A stretch of 64,000 bases of DNA from NCBI GenBank assembly GCA_012934845.2, contig WNNJ02000492.1, forward strand, positions 62,001 to 126,000, in the 5' to 3' direction. Under the pieces are notes generated by a model. The model was not told the origin of the DNA. It did not search any database and saw only the letters and a list, made by a program, of their open reading frames with translations. This stretch comes from Pomphorhynchus laevis (taxonomy: Eukaryota; Acanthocephala; Palaeacanthocephala; Echinorhynchida; Pomphorhynchidae). Of this stretch, positions 48,731-59,600 are shown one piece after another. Made by a program: the position numbers and the translations under genes. Every line of letters begins with the position of its first letter. Position 1 is the stretch's first letter.

Positions 48731-48907
48731 GATAGTTATAACAAGACAGAATGGATATAAATATTATAATAATAGATTTTATTAATAATAAATAACATGC
48801 AGGATAAATAAATAGAATAAATACAATGATACAGTTACAGTCTAAATCTTCTTCATAGATAATTGACACTCTTCAAATGCAAGCCCGTTTTCTTCATAAT
48901 TATAGCC

Positions 48908-50029
48908 TCAAGTCCATGGGGATCTGAGCCCCCAACCAATCCAACACGCCGTCTTGCGACTGAACCACCCGGGGTCTTTCACCCCCCGAAGAGTCCAGTC
49001 GGTGCGGACTATGCTGGGTAAACGCGAGACGAGGAGCTTTAGAAACCTTAGTCTTTGTTCAGGGGGACGTCCTCTTGAAAAGAAAACTAATCCCGAGATA
49101 GCCCAAGTACCCCAGAGGCGCACTTGGGATTTCTCTTTCAATGACAGATGTTTCAGGGCCCATCTAGCTCTCTTCAGGATACGTTTTAGTCTATCCAGGT
49201 CAGCTTTCGCTGACCAGCTCACCGTAATGGTGAATCCCAGGTATTTTACTCGATTTGTGAAGGTAGGGAGTGGTTGATTAGTCAGGATGGAAGATAGAGC
49301 TGAGAGTGCTAATCTCTTGAGTTTTTTCTTTGTCACAGGGGCGCCATTAAAGACAACCACCTGCGATTTGGAGGAGTTTAAAACAAGATTGGAAATGGGC
49401 AGCTGATCTTTTAATCTTGTAAAGAAATGGCTGATGTCAGAGACTACATCTTTGCACCTGCGTCCAGAGAACAGGGCTGTGGTATCATCAGCATATACCA
49501 CAATATGTTGATCGCGTTTGAATTTTTTGTATAGTTCAATGGAGGCAGCAAGATACAAGATTGGAGAAAGTGGGGAGCCTTGAGGCACACCCGTAATAGG
49601 ATAGAACTGACGTGCATCAGGGTCGTCTTCATAGAAGAATCGCTTGGAGTACAGCAATATTTCCACCCTGTTAACAATTCTCGCAGGCAACCCGAGGGAC
49701 CTGAGAGAAGTGATAACAAAAGGAATGGAAATGCGGTCAAATGCAGCCGAAAAATCAAGAAAGACAGCAACAGCAAGCTGATGACTGTTATCCTGACAAA
49801 ACTGTTGCACTTCACCTATTGCTGAATGGACCGAGCTATCTTTTACGTACCCATGAAAACCTGGTGGGATTAAATTTCGCCTATTTAGATGGTCGCGGAT
49901 TTTACGCGCAAGCGCTTTTTCGTAAATGGAGATGAGGGAGTTTTGAATTGAAATAGGCCGCAGATCTTTGGGACATGTAATCGACTTCTTTTTAGGTAAA
50001 AATACTCGACGGCTAATATTTGTTAGCAA
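48908..50029 (-). CDS. LINE copy 4 ORF2, RT and C-terminus
   Basis: 373 codons from just after the frameshift at about 50020 to the natural stop. Contains RRVFLPKKKSITCPKDLRPI, motif A FLDFSAAFDRIS, YEDDPDARQFYPITG, motif B VPQGSPLSPILYLAA, motif C VVYADDTTALFSG, LKYLGF-type thumb (VKYLGFTITVSWSAKADLDR) and the C-terminal block RLWGTWAISGLVFFSRGRPP, ending RGVKDPGWFSRKT...SPWT. No RNase H and no C-terminal CCHC knuckle, which R1 and Jockey relatives often have. Confidence 0.9.
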   Translation of the reverse strand: MLTNISRRVFLPKKKSITCPKDLRPISIQNSLISIYEKALARKIRDHLNRRNLIPPGFHGYVKDSSVHSAIGEVQQFCQDNSHQLAVAVFLDFSAAFDRISIPFVITSLRSLGLPARIVNRVEILLYSKRFFYEDDPDARQFYPITGVPQGSPLSPILYLAASIELYKKFKRDQHIVVYADDTTALFSGRRCKDVVSDISHFFTRLKDQLPISNLVLNSSKSQVVVFNGAPVTKKKLKRLALSALSSILTNQPLPTFTNRVKYLGFTITVSWSAKADLDRLKRILKRARWALKHLSLKEKSQVRLWGTWAISGLVFFSRGRPPEQRLRFLKLLVSRLPSIVRTDWTLRGVKDPGWFSRKTACWIGWGLRSPWT

Positions 50030-51359
50030 TGTCGGAAGGGGAGGCTAATAGCATTGTTATGGCGACTTCTTTTCTTTGACTGTCTGTCAAAAGCTGACAG
50101 ACACGAGTGGAGAGTGGCGCATGGGTTCTGGAGGTGCCCGGGAGTGGCCCCCATGAGTTAAGGATATCTGTAACAGATAAGTCCCTACTCCTGAAGTCAC
50201 ACCAAGGCGGGATTAGTTGAGGTGAATGAGTGGCTCCATAATTGTGAAGGGATAGTGCCTCCTCCAAAACTTTATCAAGGCATATTCTACCAATCCAACC
50301 TAATGCTCTATCCTTCCAACAGACAAACTTCTCCTTCTTGAGTATCTTCCAGAAGGAAGACTGAGAAGGGCTAAGGCGAGAAATGCTTGCCTTATCCCTA
50401 CTCAACTGGAACCTATATCTAGTTCTCCAGTATTCATTCGAGAGGGCTTGTCTGGCGGAAACAGAGAGAGTAGGAAGATGCAGCATTTTAGCTAGGACCT
50501 TGAGTTTTGTTGGAGTGGGATTGTATATGCGACCTTTATAGGTAGTCGATAGTATCGCGGTAGCTTGCGAAGAGAGGTAAGTATTAAATTTGGTAAAACT
50601 CTCATTCCCAATTCGGGGGAATAGTTGGATAGCTGCCTGAAAGAAGGCCACCCTGACGGGATCAAAGTGGAACCTTCTCCTCAGCAACGTATCTTCCTCT
50701 AAACGCCAACGAATTAGGTCATGAGAGGTGGTCTGTTGTTGGCGCGACTGCTCAGTACAGAAGGGTTTTAACAACCACTTCTTATGAAGCAGTAATATGT
50801 CGAGGAGTGAATTAGTTGTTGAGCAATGAAAGGTGGGGGATGGTGGTTTGTGAATAAGATATTCGTTCCTGGCTCTGCGGTTTGCTGCATTAATCCAACG
50901 ACCAGTTCTGTCGTTGAAATCACCAAGTAACATGTCATAGCCGCTACCCAATAAACGATCCAGGAGGTCACGGTTCTTGTGAATTTCTCCTGGCCGTATA
51001 TAAATATTGGCTATGCTGATACATTTACCGTTCTTACGAAGTGATATAGCTAGACAAGATAGGGCAGGACAAGAATAGTTAAGAAGGAGGGAAGATCTTA
51101 AGGAGCATTTAACTAAGGTTAAAAGACCTTGAGATGAAGAGGAGTGAGGAGGCGTTATATACGGAGTGAAGTGGGTGTATATATGCTGAGGGATAAATCG
51201 AGTAATATCCTGGGGGATACGGATAGACCGCGTCTCCTGAAGGACTATAACGTCTGCATCTCTACCAGATAAATGTCTAAGGGCAGAAGCACCTCCCGAA
51301 TTCCACTGAAGAATATTCAGTGAAAAAGGCTCAGGCTTACTCACCATTGTGTTAGACAA
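50013..51359 (-). CDS. LINE copy 4 ORF2, endonuclease and linker
   Basis: 448 codons from MSNTMVSKPEPFSLNILQWN. APE-type endonuclease residues: N of ILQWN, E of VLQET, IYIRPG, LLGDFNDRTGRW, SLLDILLLHKKW and a terminal TSHDLIRW in place of the usual SDH order. The linker with RRRFHFDPVRVAFFQAAIQL and WKDRALGWIGRICLDKVLEE leads to the RT. The frame ends SPSDIANKY, where copy 3 reads SPSDVAGINISKR, showing a small deletion. ATG lies 20 bp after the ORF1 stop (51380). Confidence 0.9.
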   Translation of the reverse strand: MSNTMVSKPEPFSLNILQWNSGGASALRHLSGRDADVIVLQETRSIRIPQDITRFIPQHIYTHFTPYITPPHSSSSQGLLTLVKCSLRSSLLLNYSCPALSCLAISLRKNGKCISIANIYIRPGEIHKNRDLLDRLLGSGYDMLLGDFNDRTGRWINAANRRARNEYLIHKPPSPTFHCSTTNSLLDILLLHKKWLLKPFCTEQSRQQQTTSHDLIRWRLEEDTLLRRRFHFDPVRVAFFQAAIQLFPRIGNESFTKFNTYLSSQATAILSTTYKGRIYNPTPTKLKVLAKMLHLPTLSVSARQALSNEYWRTRYRFQLSRDKASISRLSPSQSSFWKILKKEKFVCWKDRALGWIGRICLDKVLEEALSLHNYGATHSPQLIPPWCDFRSRDLSVTDILNSWGPLPGTSRTHAPLSTRVCQLLTDSQRKEVAITMLLASPSDIANKY

Positions 51360-51379
51360 GTTGGACGGGGGAAGTCAAC

Positions 51380-52638
51380 CTAGACAGAGCTAGGTGCGGG
51401 AAGGTCGCCCCTCCCGCCACTAGCCCCATCCAGAATCGTAACCCCCAGGACAGTATCTTCATTTCCCTTTGAGGCGCCTTTCTCTTTTATCAGCTTGCCA
51501 ACCTTGAGGGGTGGAACCAATCTTGCTGATCCACCCCTTTTCTTTGATTTCGGACAATCTTTCTCCGGTTGCAACGGAACTGAGGGAGAACTTAGGAACG
51601 CCCCAAGGAGGGGTGCTAGCCACTGCTGTATTTGAGAGAATGTATTCTTCCTGTTGTTGTCCAGCAAGTGCAAAATATCCATGTTGGACATTCTTTCCGA
51701 TGGCTGCGCGGCAACAGCAGCAAAACTTCTTCCAGTTGGGGGAGCCGGGACTGCATATTTCATTCTGTATTCTCTGAAAATACGACAACGACGTGACCAC
51801 GCGGGGTGGTCCCCACCACAGTTAGTACAGACTGGGGGAGCTACGCACCTCTCCCCCTTTGACAAAGCGATACAGGATGATTTGCCGCATACTCCGCACG
51901 ATTTCTCCCGCGTACAGGAGGAGGCCCAGTGCCCCCAGCAGTGGCAGGAGTTACAATGAGGAAATGTGAAGCAATCTTGATCAACCAAATTGAATCTGAG
52001 ATTATACCCCATAAAGGGGTTGACTGCATTCCGTGACAAAATATCAGCGTTGTTTAAGTCCGTACCGCAGAACGCAACAGGTAAGGATTCCCCTGTTTTA
52101 GATTTCAATCCGCGGACAGAACTCAACTTGAACGTGTCCCGTAAGAGAACCAGATCTTCCTCCTCCAAATAAGGAGGGTAATTAGAAATCTTAACAGTTG
52201 CCTGTAGGGGCTTTAGCGTTAGAGATCCCAGATGGGACAGATTATTATTGAAAAATGACTCATAAGCATCCATTAGTTCATGTGACGAAAATGAGACTTT
52301 TAGTTGATTAACGAATGATCGGACCGAATTGAATACTACTCTTCCAGAGTAGTTCTGGACAAAGTTACGTAAAAAAACAGTGAAAAGCTTATGCTTTTCA
52401 ATTGGCATAACTGAATTAATGATTGCTAAATTTTTTGGTTTCGGTATCGGGGGAGCTCCCCCGAGTCAGTAACATAGTTCTTATTAAATTGACTAACCTG
52501 CAAGTCCGAAGGGAAAGATGTAGGAGAAGGTACTTTACCTTTACCATTTGTAATTCCAGCGGAATCGTTGATTACAGGCACATTTCCATAGGAGCTTTGA
52601 TGCTCCGACCCGAAATAAGCGTTTTCACTTGTGCACAT
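51380..52638 (-). CDS. LINE copy 4 ORF1 (gag-like), one frameshift
   Basis: Starts MCTSENAYFGSEHQSSYGNV at 52638. Near 52440 a one-base shift (GELPRYRNQ against the expected GELPPIPKP) moves the rest into the frame that runs to 51380. That part has MPIEKHKLFTVFLRNFVQNY, LKVSFSSHELMDAYESFFNN, NPFMGYNLRFNLV and knuckles CNSCHCWGHWASSC, CGVCGKSSC and CTNCGGDHPAWSRRC. The C-terminus is Lys/Gly-rich. Confidence 0.88.
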
Positions 52639-52650
52639 TTTTTCGACTTC

Positions 52651-53530
52651 GGATATAAATATGATTTTAGTGCGCTCTATACAAATTTAGTTGATATGGC
52701 TAAAGTGCATTGGATATCAAATCTACTGATTTGTAATAATAGTAAGGAGTTTATCGATATGTTAATTAAATGCTTCGCTGATTTTAATACTAACAAGCGA
52801 ACTGACTATGACCTAAAAATTAAACAACGGTAATGTGCCAGTTAATTCTATAACGTATTCCTCGTCGCAAGGTAAGTTTGATAAGAAAACGTTGGCGCGA
52901 AGAAACACTTACTAGGAATAATAATGAAAAATCCTTTTTTTGAACAGAAGCATCCATCTTTGCTTCTATTGTTAACGGCTGTGGGAAAACAACATACATA
53001 TGTGGTAGGTTTTATAAACCAATCTTTAGTTCTTTAAATCAATTGTCTCTACCGTGTATTTAAAATCTTATAAATCGCTTTTTAAATAGTCTTATGCTAT
53101 AATAATTAAGTTATAATTAATTATAAATTTATGATTAATTAATTATAATTAATTAATAATTATTAATTAATAATTATAATTAATAATTATTAATATTGAT
53201 TATATTAAATTATTTTAAAAATCCTTTTTGAACATTAAGAAGCATATCCTCGCTCCTATTGTTAAATGCTATGGGAAGACAAACTTACAACAGTTAAAAA
53301 CTTAAAATATATTTACAGTTAACAGAAACCAAATTAGTAGATTATACAGAGTTCAAGTAGTTAATAGCTTGATATGAAAAACTATATTCCGCGTAATACC
53401 CGTCAACTTGAACATATTCAATATGCCGCTAAGTTCCTGAATAAAATGCACAAAAATCCGTTGAAGATAAGAGTTCAATTTTAGTAGATTTACCCCGCAT
53501 ATGTATTAAACTGCTGATTGAGTAGAAGGA
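52651..53530 (+). mobile_element. Penelope-like element remnant, LINE target
   Basis: Just after the LINE target octamer the plus strand reads YKYDFSALYTNLVDMAKVHW (PLE motif A) and continues through NNSKEFIDMLIKCFADFNTN. Further on, 53435-53490 encodes KFLNKMHKNPLKIRVQF, like the PLE W.PKLHKNPIKPRFI block, so more than one PLE piece is present. Fossil, broken. Confidence 0.7.
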
Positions 53531-53560
53531 GATGTTTATAATGTGTTGAACTTATAGTAG

Positions 53561-53752
53561 TTAAGTAATAGCTCGTTGTCGATAATTTCGTTTTAAATAT
53601 TCCGTGCGCGCGAGTAATATTCTTGGAAGACACATGCGGATCGTCATCTCATTGTGTAGTTCACACGACGGATTATCTAGAAATACCATTCCGAGAATTT
53701 GAATACTTTGTTCTCTAATCAAGCCGTGATCAATAAGGCCATTAACGGACAT
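53561..53752 (-). CDS. Unknown short open frame
   Basis: 63 codons, MSVNGLIDHGLIREQSIQIL then LHNEMTIRMCLPRILLARTE and YLKRNYRQRAIT. Preceded by a T-rich AG (tttgttatttccag), but the frame has a stop between that AG and the ATG. G+C content and amino-acid balance are better than in the surroundings. Not recognised; it could be an exon, a transposon scrap or chance. Confidence 0.25.
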   Translation of the reverse strand: MSVNGLIDHGLIREQSIQILGMVFLDNPSCELHNEMTIRMCLPRILLARTEYLKRNYRQRAIT

Positions 53753-56390
53753 TTTTTAGCTGGAAATAACAAACTTCGTCATATTCCACGTAATATCCCT
53801 AAGCTCGGATCTGATATTAATGAACCGAATATTAATGATATTAATAAAATTTTCTTATTTAATAAAATAAGCCAAATATCATTTTTTGTAACAATTTTGC
53901 TCAGTGTTTGTTCTTGTAAATGAAGTTTGTGTCAAATTTTGAGTTCTAAAATAAAAATTGAAATAATTTTATTCTTTGGTTTTATGGATTTGATAAATAG
54001 AAACTTTGCCGTATTCCTATCTGAACTATCATATCTCCAATGAACAATGAAATTAATATTTTTAAACCAATTTATATTTCCATACATATTTTACCATATT
54101 CTTCAGAATATTTTAAAGAATATGATGTATAATATTACCGATATTGATTATTTATAACTTTTAAATATTAAAAATTACACATTAAATGATTATTAAAATT
54201 ATTACAATAATTGTTTATTATTTATTACTAAAGTTTATTTTTAATGGTTATTTAATAATAATCAGGTAGTTTAATAATCGGTTAGCTGATTTGATTATTA
54301 TTATCTTATTATTAAAGATAAGATATCAATATCTTTAAGATATGATATAAAAGATTTAAAAACTTTTGAAATTTCAAATAAATAATTGAGTTAATTAGTT
54401 TACATTAAATAATTATTTCAAATATCAAAGAAATAATAATTGCAATTATTAAATGTCATTAATTCTCATTGTCTCATAATCATCTAATGACGAATTTTTT
54501 AACGTATTAATAAAATAACATAATGAGTAGAAGATTGGCAAATATTAACATATTTTATATTTACAATATACAATATTATTATAATATTAATATATTAATA
54601 TTAATGTATTAATATATATTTAAAAATATAAATATTTATAATATTTAAAAATATAAATATTGCTTATTTATAGCTTAATGTATGTCTATGCAATATATTG
54701 TATAAACATATAAAAGCTTTTTGAAAGCTTAAAAAGCTTTTTAAATTTAAAAATATAAATATTGCTTATAATATTAAATATAACATGTTATTGATATCTA
54801 AATTTAATGAATGCGAGAGTTTAAACAACGTTTTCTCATTTAATTGATTAGAATTAATTAATTAATTATTAATTGATTTCTTTTTTATGATTTGAAAAAA
54901 AATGTTAATTATCGCACAATGATAATACAATCGATTGCCATGTAGAGCATTCGATGTGTATGCACTTAGCCTTATTGTAATTGCTATGTTTTCTAAATAA
55001 CTTTGCGCATTGTATTGTTTACCATTGAGGAGTGGAGTCAAATTGCTATTTGAAACTAAACTACATCTTAATGAACATCTAAATTAAGAGAGATAATATT
55101 TTTGAAGAACAAAAATCGGCTTGTTAAAAGCAAATTATCTAGCTTCCCTCTAAACGTTTTTTAACTAATCCAATGGATTGTCGTTAAAGAGAACTAAATA
55201 TGGATATATCTTATTTCTAATCCTCTACAGATTTGTATTACTTTGTTATTAGATATTATTGAAACATCTTTATTTTGTTGCACATCTAAGATATGCAAAA
55301 ATCAGCAAGTGGTTTTAAATGCGTAAATATTTTAAGAATTTGGTTTTTATTTTTGATTGCATTTTACCCAATATTTAGCAGATACTCATACGAGTTGATC
55401 TAGATAACACGATGTAGAAACTGTCCGTTCTATTCTGCAGCCTCCTTTAACTGCGAGTGATAGTTTGTGCATACATTTATTAGCAACTAATTGTCTCAGA
55501 CACGCAATATACCTAAGATAATATAAAATTGAAATTACATTTAAACCAAATCAGTCAAAATATTAGTGATAAAACACGATCTTTGTTTTAATTTATATTT
55601 CGTTATTCTTATAATTTTAGTAAATCAATGTTTCAAAGAAGACGTAAATTTAAATAATTCATTTAAATATTAAATTTGATAGAAATATATCCATTCTGAT
55701 CTCTATTTAAATTTTTTAATTTCCAGGAACTATCAGGTATAGTTATATCAGGATCAGGTATAAATATGCTTGATAGCTCCTGGAAATTATCAGGTATAGT
55801 TATATCAGGTATAAATATGCTTGATAGTGCCTGGAAATAAAAAAATTAAATTTCTTAATAAGGCTGTATTTGAACAAAAAAAACAATTTTATTATGTTGC
55901 CATTGAGAGAGTTTGTATTGACATTCGAATGTTCCTGTTATACTTCTAGAGTCAATGGCAGTCGAATTGTAATTTCTGCTTCTTATTTTTTAAATCGTGT
56001 CACTGAAAAATGTATGTAATTGAACGATGAAGGTAACATAAGCTAATGGCATGTAAAATATTTAAAATTTAATAAAATGACAACGTTTACGTTGAAAGAC
56101 GCAACGATCTACATCAGTATGAATGCTTCATTCTAGAATTCCATAGTAGTGAGTAAATGTATTATCCGTTACTATAATTCTGTGCGAAATTGCTGTTTGA
56201 CTAATTTTAATTAAAATGGCATTTAATATTAATAATAAGTTGACCCTATGTTTATTATTTGTATCGGACGGGAGCTGTAAGTAATCAAAAAAAAATTTGC
56301 TACTTGTTTTTCCGTTTTCGAATGGGTTTACTGAACAAATAGTAGTTCACTGAGGATCACTGAGTGTTCAATTAACTTTGTTAATGATAA
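53753..56390. other. AT-rich stretch with one duplicated palindrome
   Basis: No gene seen. At 55723-55840 a block of about 58 bp (atcaggtatagttatatcag to gatagctcctgg) is present twice, and each copy is closed by ccagga/tcctgg ends. Confidence 0.45.
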
Positions 56391-56399
56391 AAATTCAAC

Positions 56400-56696
56400 A
56401 TGTTAGGACTCGAACAAAACGCTTTCTTTACGATTGTAAAGCATTTAAGTTCTGAGCTATCAAAAACATGCCTTGTGCCTCACTTTAAATCACACGATCT
56501 TGCAGTAGCCATTGATCAACGGATTAAATTATATCTTCGAGTTGTTTGTAAAAACTGCTTTAATACGAATGTTATTAAAGTCTGTATCCATAAAATATTT
56601 TTTAACGGGATCTATTATAGAAAAAATAATTTAAATGCGTCAACTAATACAATTTTAATAATTTATTCGATGACTCATAAATTAAAATGCTTTTAA
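56400..56696 (+). CDS. Unknown 98-residue open frame
   Basis: Intronless frame with balanced composition for this AT-rich region. Reads NAFFTIVKHLSSELSKTCLV, PHFKSHDLAVAIDQRIKLYL and RVVCKNCFNTNVIKVCIHKI, then FFNGIYYRKNNLNAS. The paired Cys residues and alternating helix-like segments look like a folded protein rather than chance. The frame is closed by a stop about 15 bases before the ATG. A hairpin, acacaag/cttgtgt-like, follows the stop (56699-56713). Family not recognised; possibly a fragment of a mobile element protein. Confidence 0.4.
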   Translation: MLGLEQNAFFTIVKHLSSELSKTCLVPHFKSHDLAVAIDQRIKLYLRVVCKNCFNTNVIKVCIHKIFFNGIYYRKNNLNASTNTILIIYSMTHKLKCF

Positions 56697-59600
56697 ACAC
56701 AAGCTTTGTGTCAACATATATACATTTAGCCTTACATCAGTTTTCGTTGAAGCTGAAATAAAGCGTTATTTGAAAACATATTTTATTTTGTGTCATCGTA
56801 CCTAAGAAAAAGCATATATCTGACTTCTAAACAAGCGTGACAAAATGATCGGATGTAGTTCATAAATTGCTACTAGTTGCTGGTTCAATGTCAACAACTT
56901 ACAATGGAAATTTAATTATCTAGATTGAGTCAAAAGTAAAACTTATGTTTAATGCCTTCTTCTGGAAGAAAGCAAATATATATATTTGCTTATATATATT
57001 TTATTAGCAAATATATATATATATTATAGTATAAAAATAATATTTAATAAATATTATTATAAAAATAATATTTAAAATAATAATTATTTAATTATAGTTA
57101 TATAAAATAATATAAAATTAATATTTTATTAAAATATTAATTTTAATAAATTAATATTTTAAAAATTGATATGTTTTTCGAGATTGATCTGTACTAAACT
57201 AGGTAAAAAATTAAATCATTATCTGATAATACTATTCCTATTTGAATAGCATGCAATAAAAACAATCATGTAGTTCAAACCACTGAGAGTCTAAATTTCC
57301 AAAAATAGGAATTGACGATCTGCTTTTAGTTGTTATCCAATCTACATTTCTCTATTTTTCCATGATGGGTGAAAACATTTTTGTGGTGGATAAATTTTAT
57401 TTTGTGCACATGGCAAGACGATGACAGGTCTGTATTTTTAAGCAAAAATTGTGAATTTAGATGTAAATCCGACTTAATTCCCTAGGGTTCTTTATTAATA
57501 GTATGTAATTCAAGGTAAATAGTATGTAAATAGTATGTAATTCTACTTTATTAATAGTAGGTAAAGAAATTAAGCAAGATAACCAAAGATTAAGCAATCG
57601 AGAACGTTTAATATTTGGAAGCTTCCAATTTCAAATCTTAGCGTTAACGCTTATTACGCATTTCATTATTTATTAGTTACTCTATTTACTCCTACAAAAC
57701 TGACATTTATTTACTAGAATCAAAAGATGGTTTGACTCACTTGTTTTGTATATTCTATGTAATTTCTGTGAATTTTACAGCACTTCGCATCTGTAATATA
57801 TTGAATATAGAAACCTCTCTTGTTACTTTAAGCATGCAACTCTAATTACAATTCAGCAAATGGATATCAGTGCTACTAGCGAATGCAATGAGTTTTAGAA
57901 AATCACAGATAAGTGCCATTAGTAACGGTAGTTGTTGACCCATGATAAATTGATTAAATAATGAGTACAGTGCTGAAAATCACCGGTAAAATAGTTAACC
58001 TGTATACTAATATCGATCACAGCAGCATTTCTAATCAGTGTATATAAGCTATGGCAGATAATGAACATATTAGTCCCCAACGGCATGTTTCTCTTGTAAT
58101 ACCTGGATCTTTAAGCACTAGTATGAACTGGCTGCAATTATTTCGGTTGAGCACAAATGGTATATTGACAATTTTTTGAAATTGCAAAAACAAATACCTC
58201 GTAAATTATATCAATTAATTGCATTATCAGATCAGATAACTGAGTCTACGTATTTTATACGATATATAAATAAAGATAAATAATTATATAATTATATAAT
58301 ATTTTATACAATTTATATCAAGTTAAAATTTAATTGAAATTTAAAATAAAAGTCAAATTTTGTGCATTGATTAATAAATAACAGACTAAAAATGATAGTC
58401 TAATTTTTAAATAATTCTATTTTCAAATAAATTCAAATAATTAAATAAATTATTATAAATAATAAATAATTTTTATATGATTTTATATAAGTTATATCAA
58501 GTTAAAATAAAAAATTGAAATTTAAAATAAAAGTTAATTGCTATGAATTGACTAATAAATAACAGACGATGTATAAGAATACGGATTAGATGTCATCGAA
58601 AGGAACTATGTCTTATCAGGTTTCAGCCCCCATTCTTCGACACAAGATAGCAGTGGAGTTAATGACGTATTTCATCGAATGAAATTTGGTTATTTTGTGT
58701 ATTATTCTAATACAAAGTTTATTATTTGTTATACATCCATAATATTTTTCTGTTTTCTAATAAATAACAGACGGTGTATGATTAAAAGTCATCAGAAGGA
58801 ACTGCTATGCCATCAGGTTTCGGACCCTGTTCTTCGACTCATCATAGCAGCCGGGATAAATACATGCTAATGACGTATATCCTCTGATGAAATTTTATTA
58901 TATAGTAAATCTTATTCTAATAAGATTTACTAAATTTTAAATTTAAAACCAGTTACAACCTAACCACTTGTTTTTAACCAAACCAGTTACATTACACCAA
59001 TAATGTAACTCAAATAGCATAAGCAAATATACTATAAAAACTGGAATATTAGGATCACTGGGACTATAGATTTATAAAATCTATGCTCTTGGTATTTAAT
59101 TATATGTATATAATTAAAAATATTTGGCTATTGTAGTTTATTGTTTATATTAAAGCAACATGAAGTGGATACGAACTTCTTTGTTCATTTAGTCGAAGGT
59201 ACCTGATATGTAATAATTATAAGCATTATTGCTAAGAAACGAAATGGCGTCTAAAAGCAGGGTGTTCATATTCCGCTTATTAAAAGATCGATTTTGGCCT
59301 AACACAATCTGAATTTTAATGCAGACAAATTCTTATCAACTGCATATGGATAAGCAGTTTCATTGAACATTATGAAATATTGTTTTTTGTATTTTTCATT
59401 ACAGTTTTTGATCTGTAATCCTACAATTTTAGAAATGTACTTCATAATATAGCTGAAGAGGGTCGTTTAAAGACAACGGTTGTTTGAATTACAAATTGTC
59501 TGAGCTGCTTTTTCTGAGTTAAATATAGATCGAAACAATTGCTAAGGGATCGAATATGATATTTTTATTTCAAGTTTGGAAACAATGAAATACAATGCTT

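Larger units (their letters stand above)
44846..48760 (-). mobile_element. LINE copy 3, flanked by GGATATAA
   Basis: Element 44854-48752 on the minus strand. The octamer GGATATAA is at 44846-44853 and 48753-48760. Same family as copies 2 and 4. The 3' UTR (44854 to about 44990) contains an A/T-rich tail (in sense, cttttttattaagaaaatcc). The 5' leader is about 50 bp before the ORF1 ATG, longer than in copies 2 and 4. ORF1 is nearly whole; ORF2 has frameshifts and a stop in the endonuclease half. Confidence 0.9.
48753..52658 (-). mobile_element. LINE copy 4, youngest copy, flanked by GGATATAA
   Basis: Element 48761-52650 on the minus strand, between GGATATAA at 48753-48760 (shared with copy 3) and 52651-52658. 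It has only two clear frameshifts, one near 52440 in ORF1 and one near 50020 in ORF2, and no other disabling change that I noticed, so it is the youngest copy here. The 5' leader is about 13 bp. The 3' end is AT-rich (in sense aataaaatctattattataa). Confidence 0.9.

Noticed and set aside
44846-52658. rDNA-specific R1 insertion
   Set aside because: No rRNA sequence flanks the LINEs; the target is a PLE remnant and the octamer GGATATAA.
58679-58870. 63-codon plus-strand frame
   Set aside because: Lies antisense within family D repeats; composition is that of the repeat.
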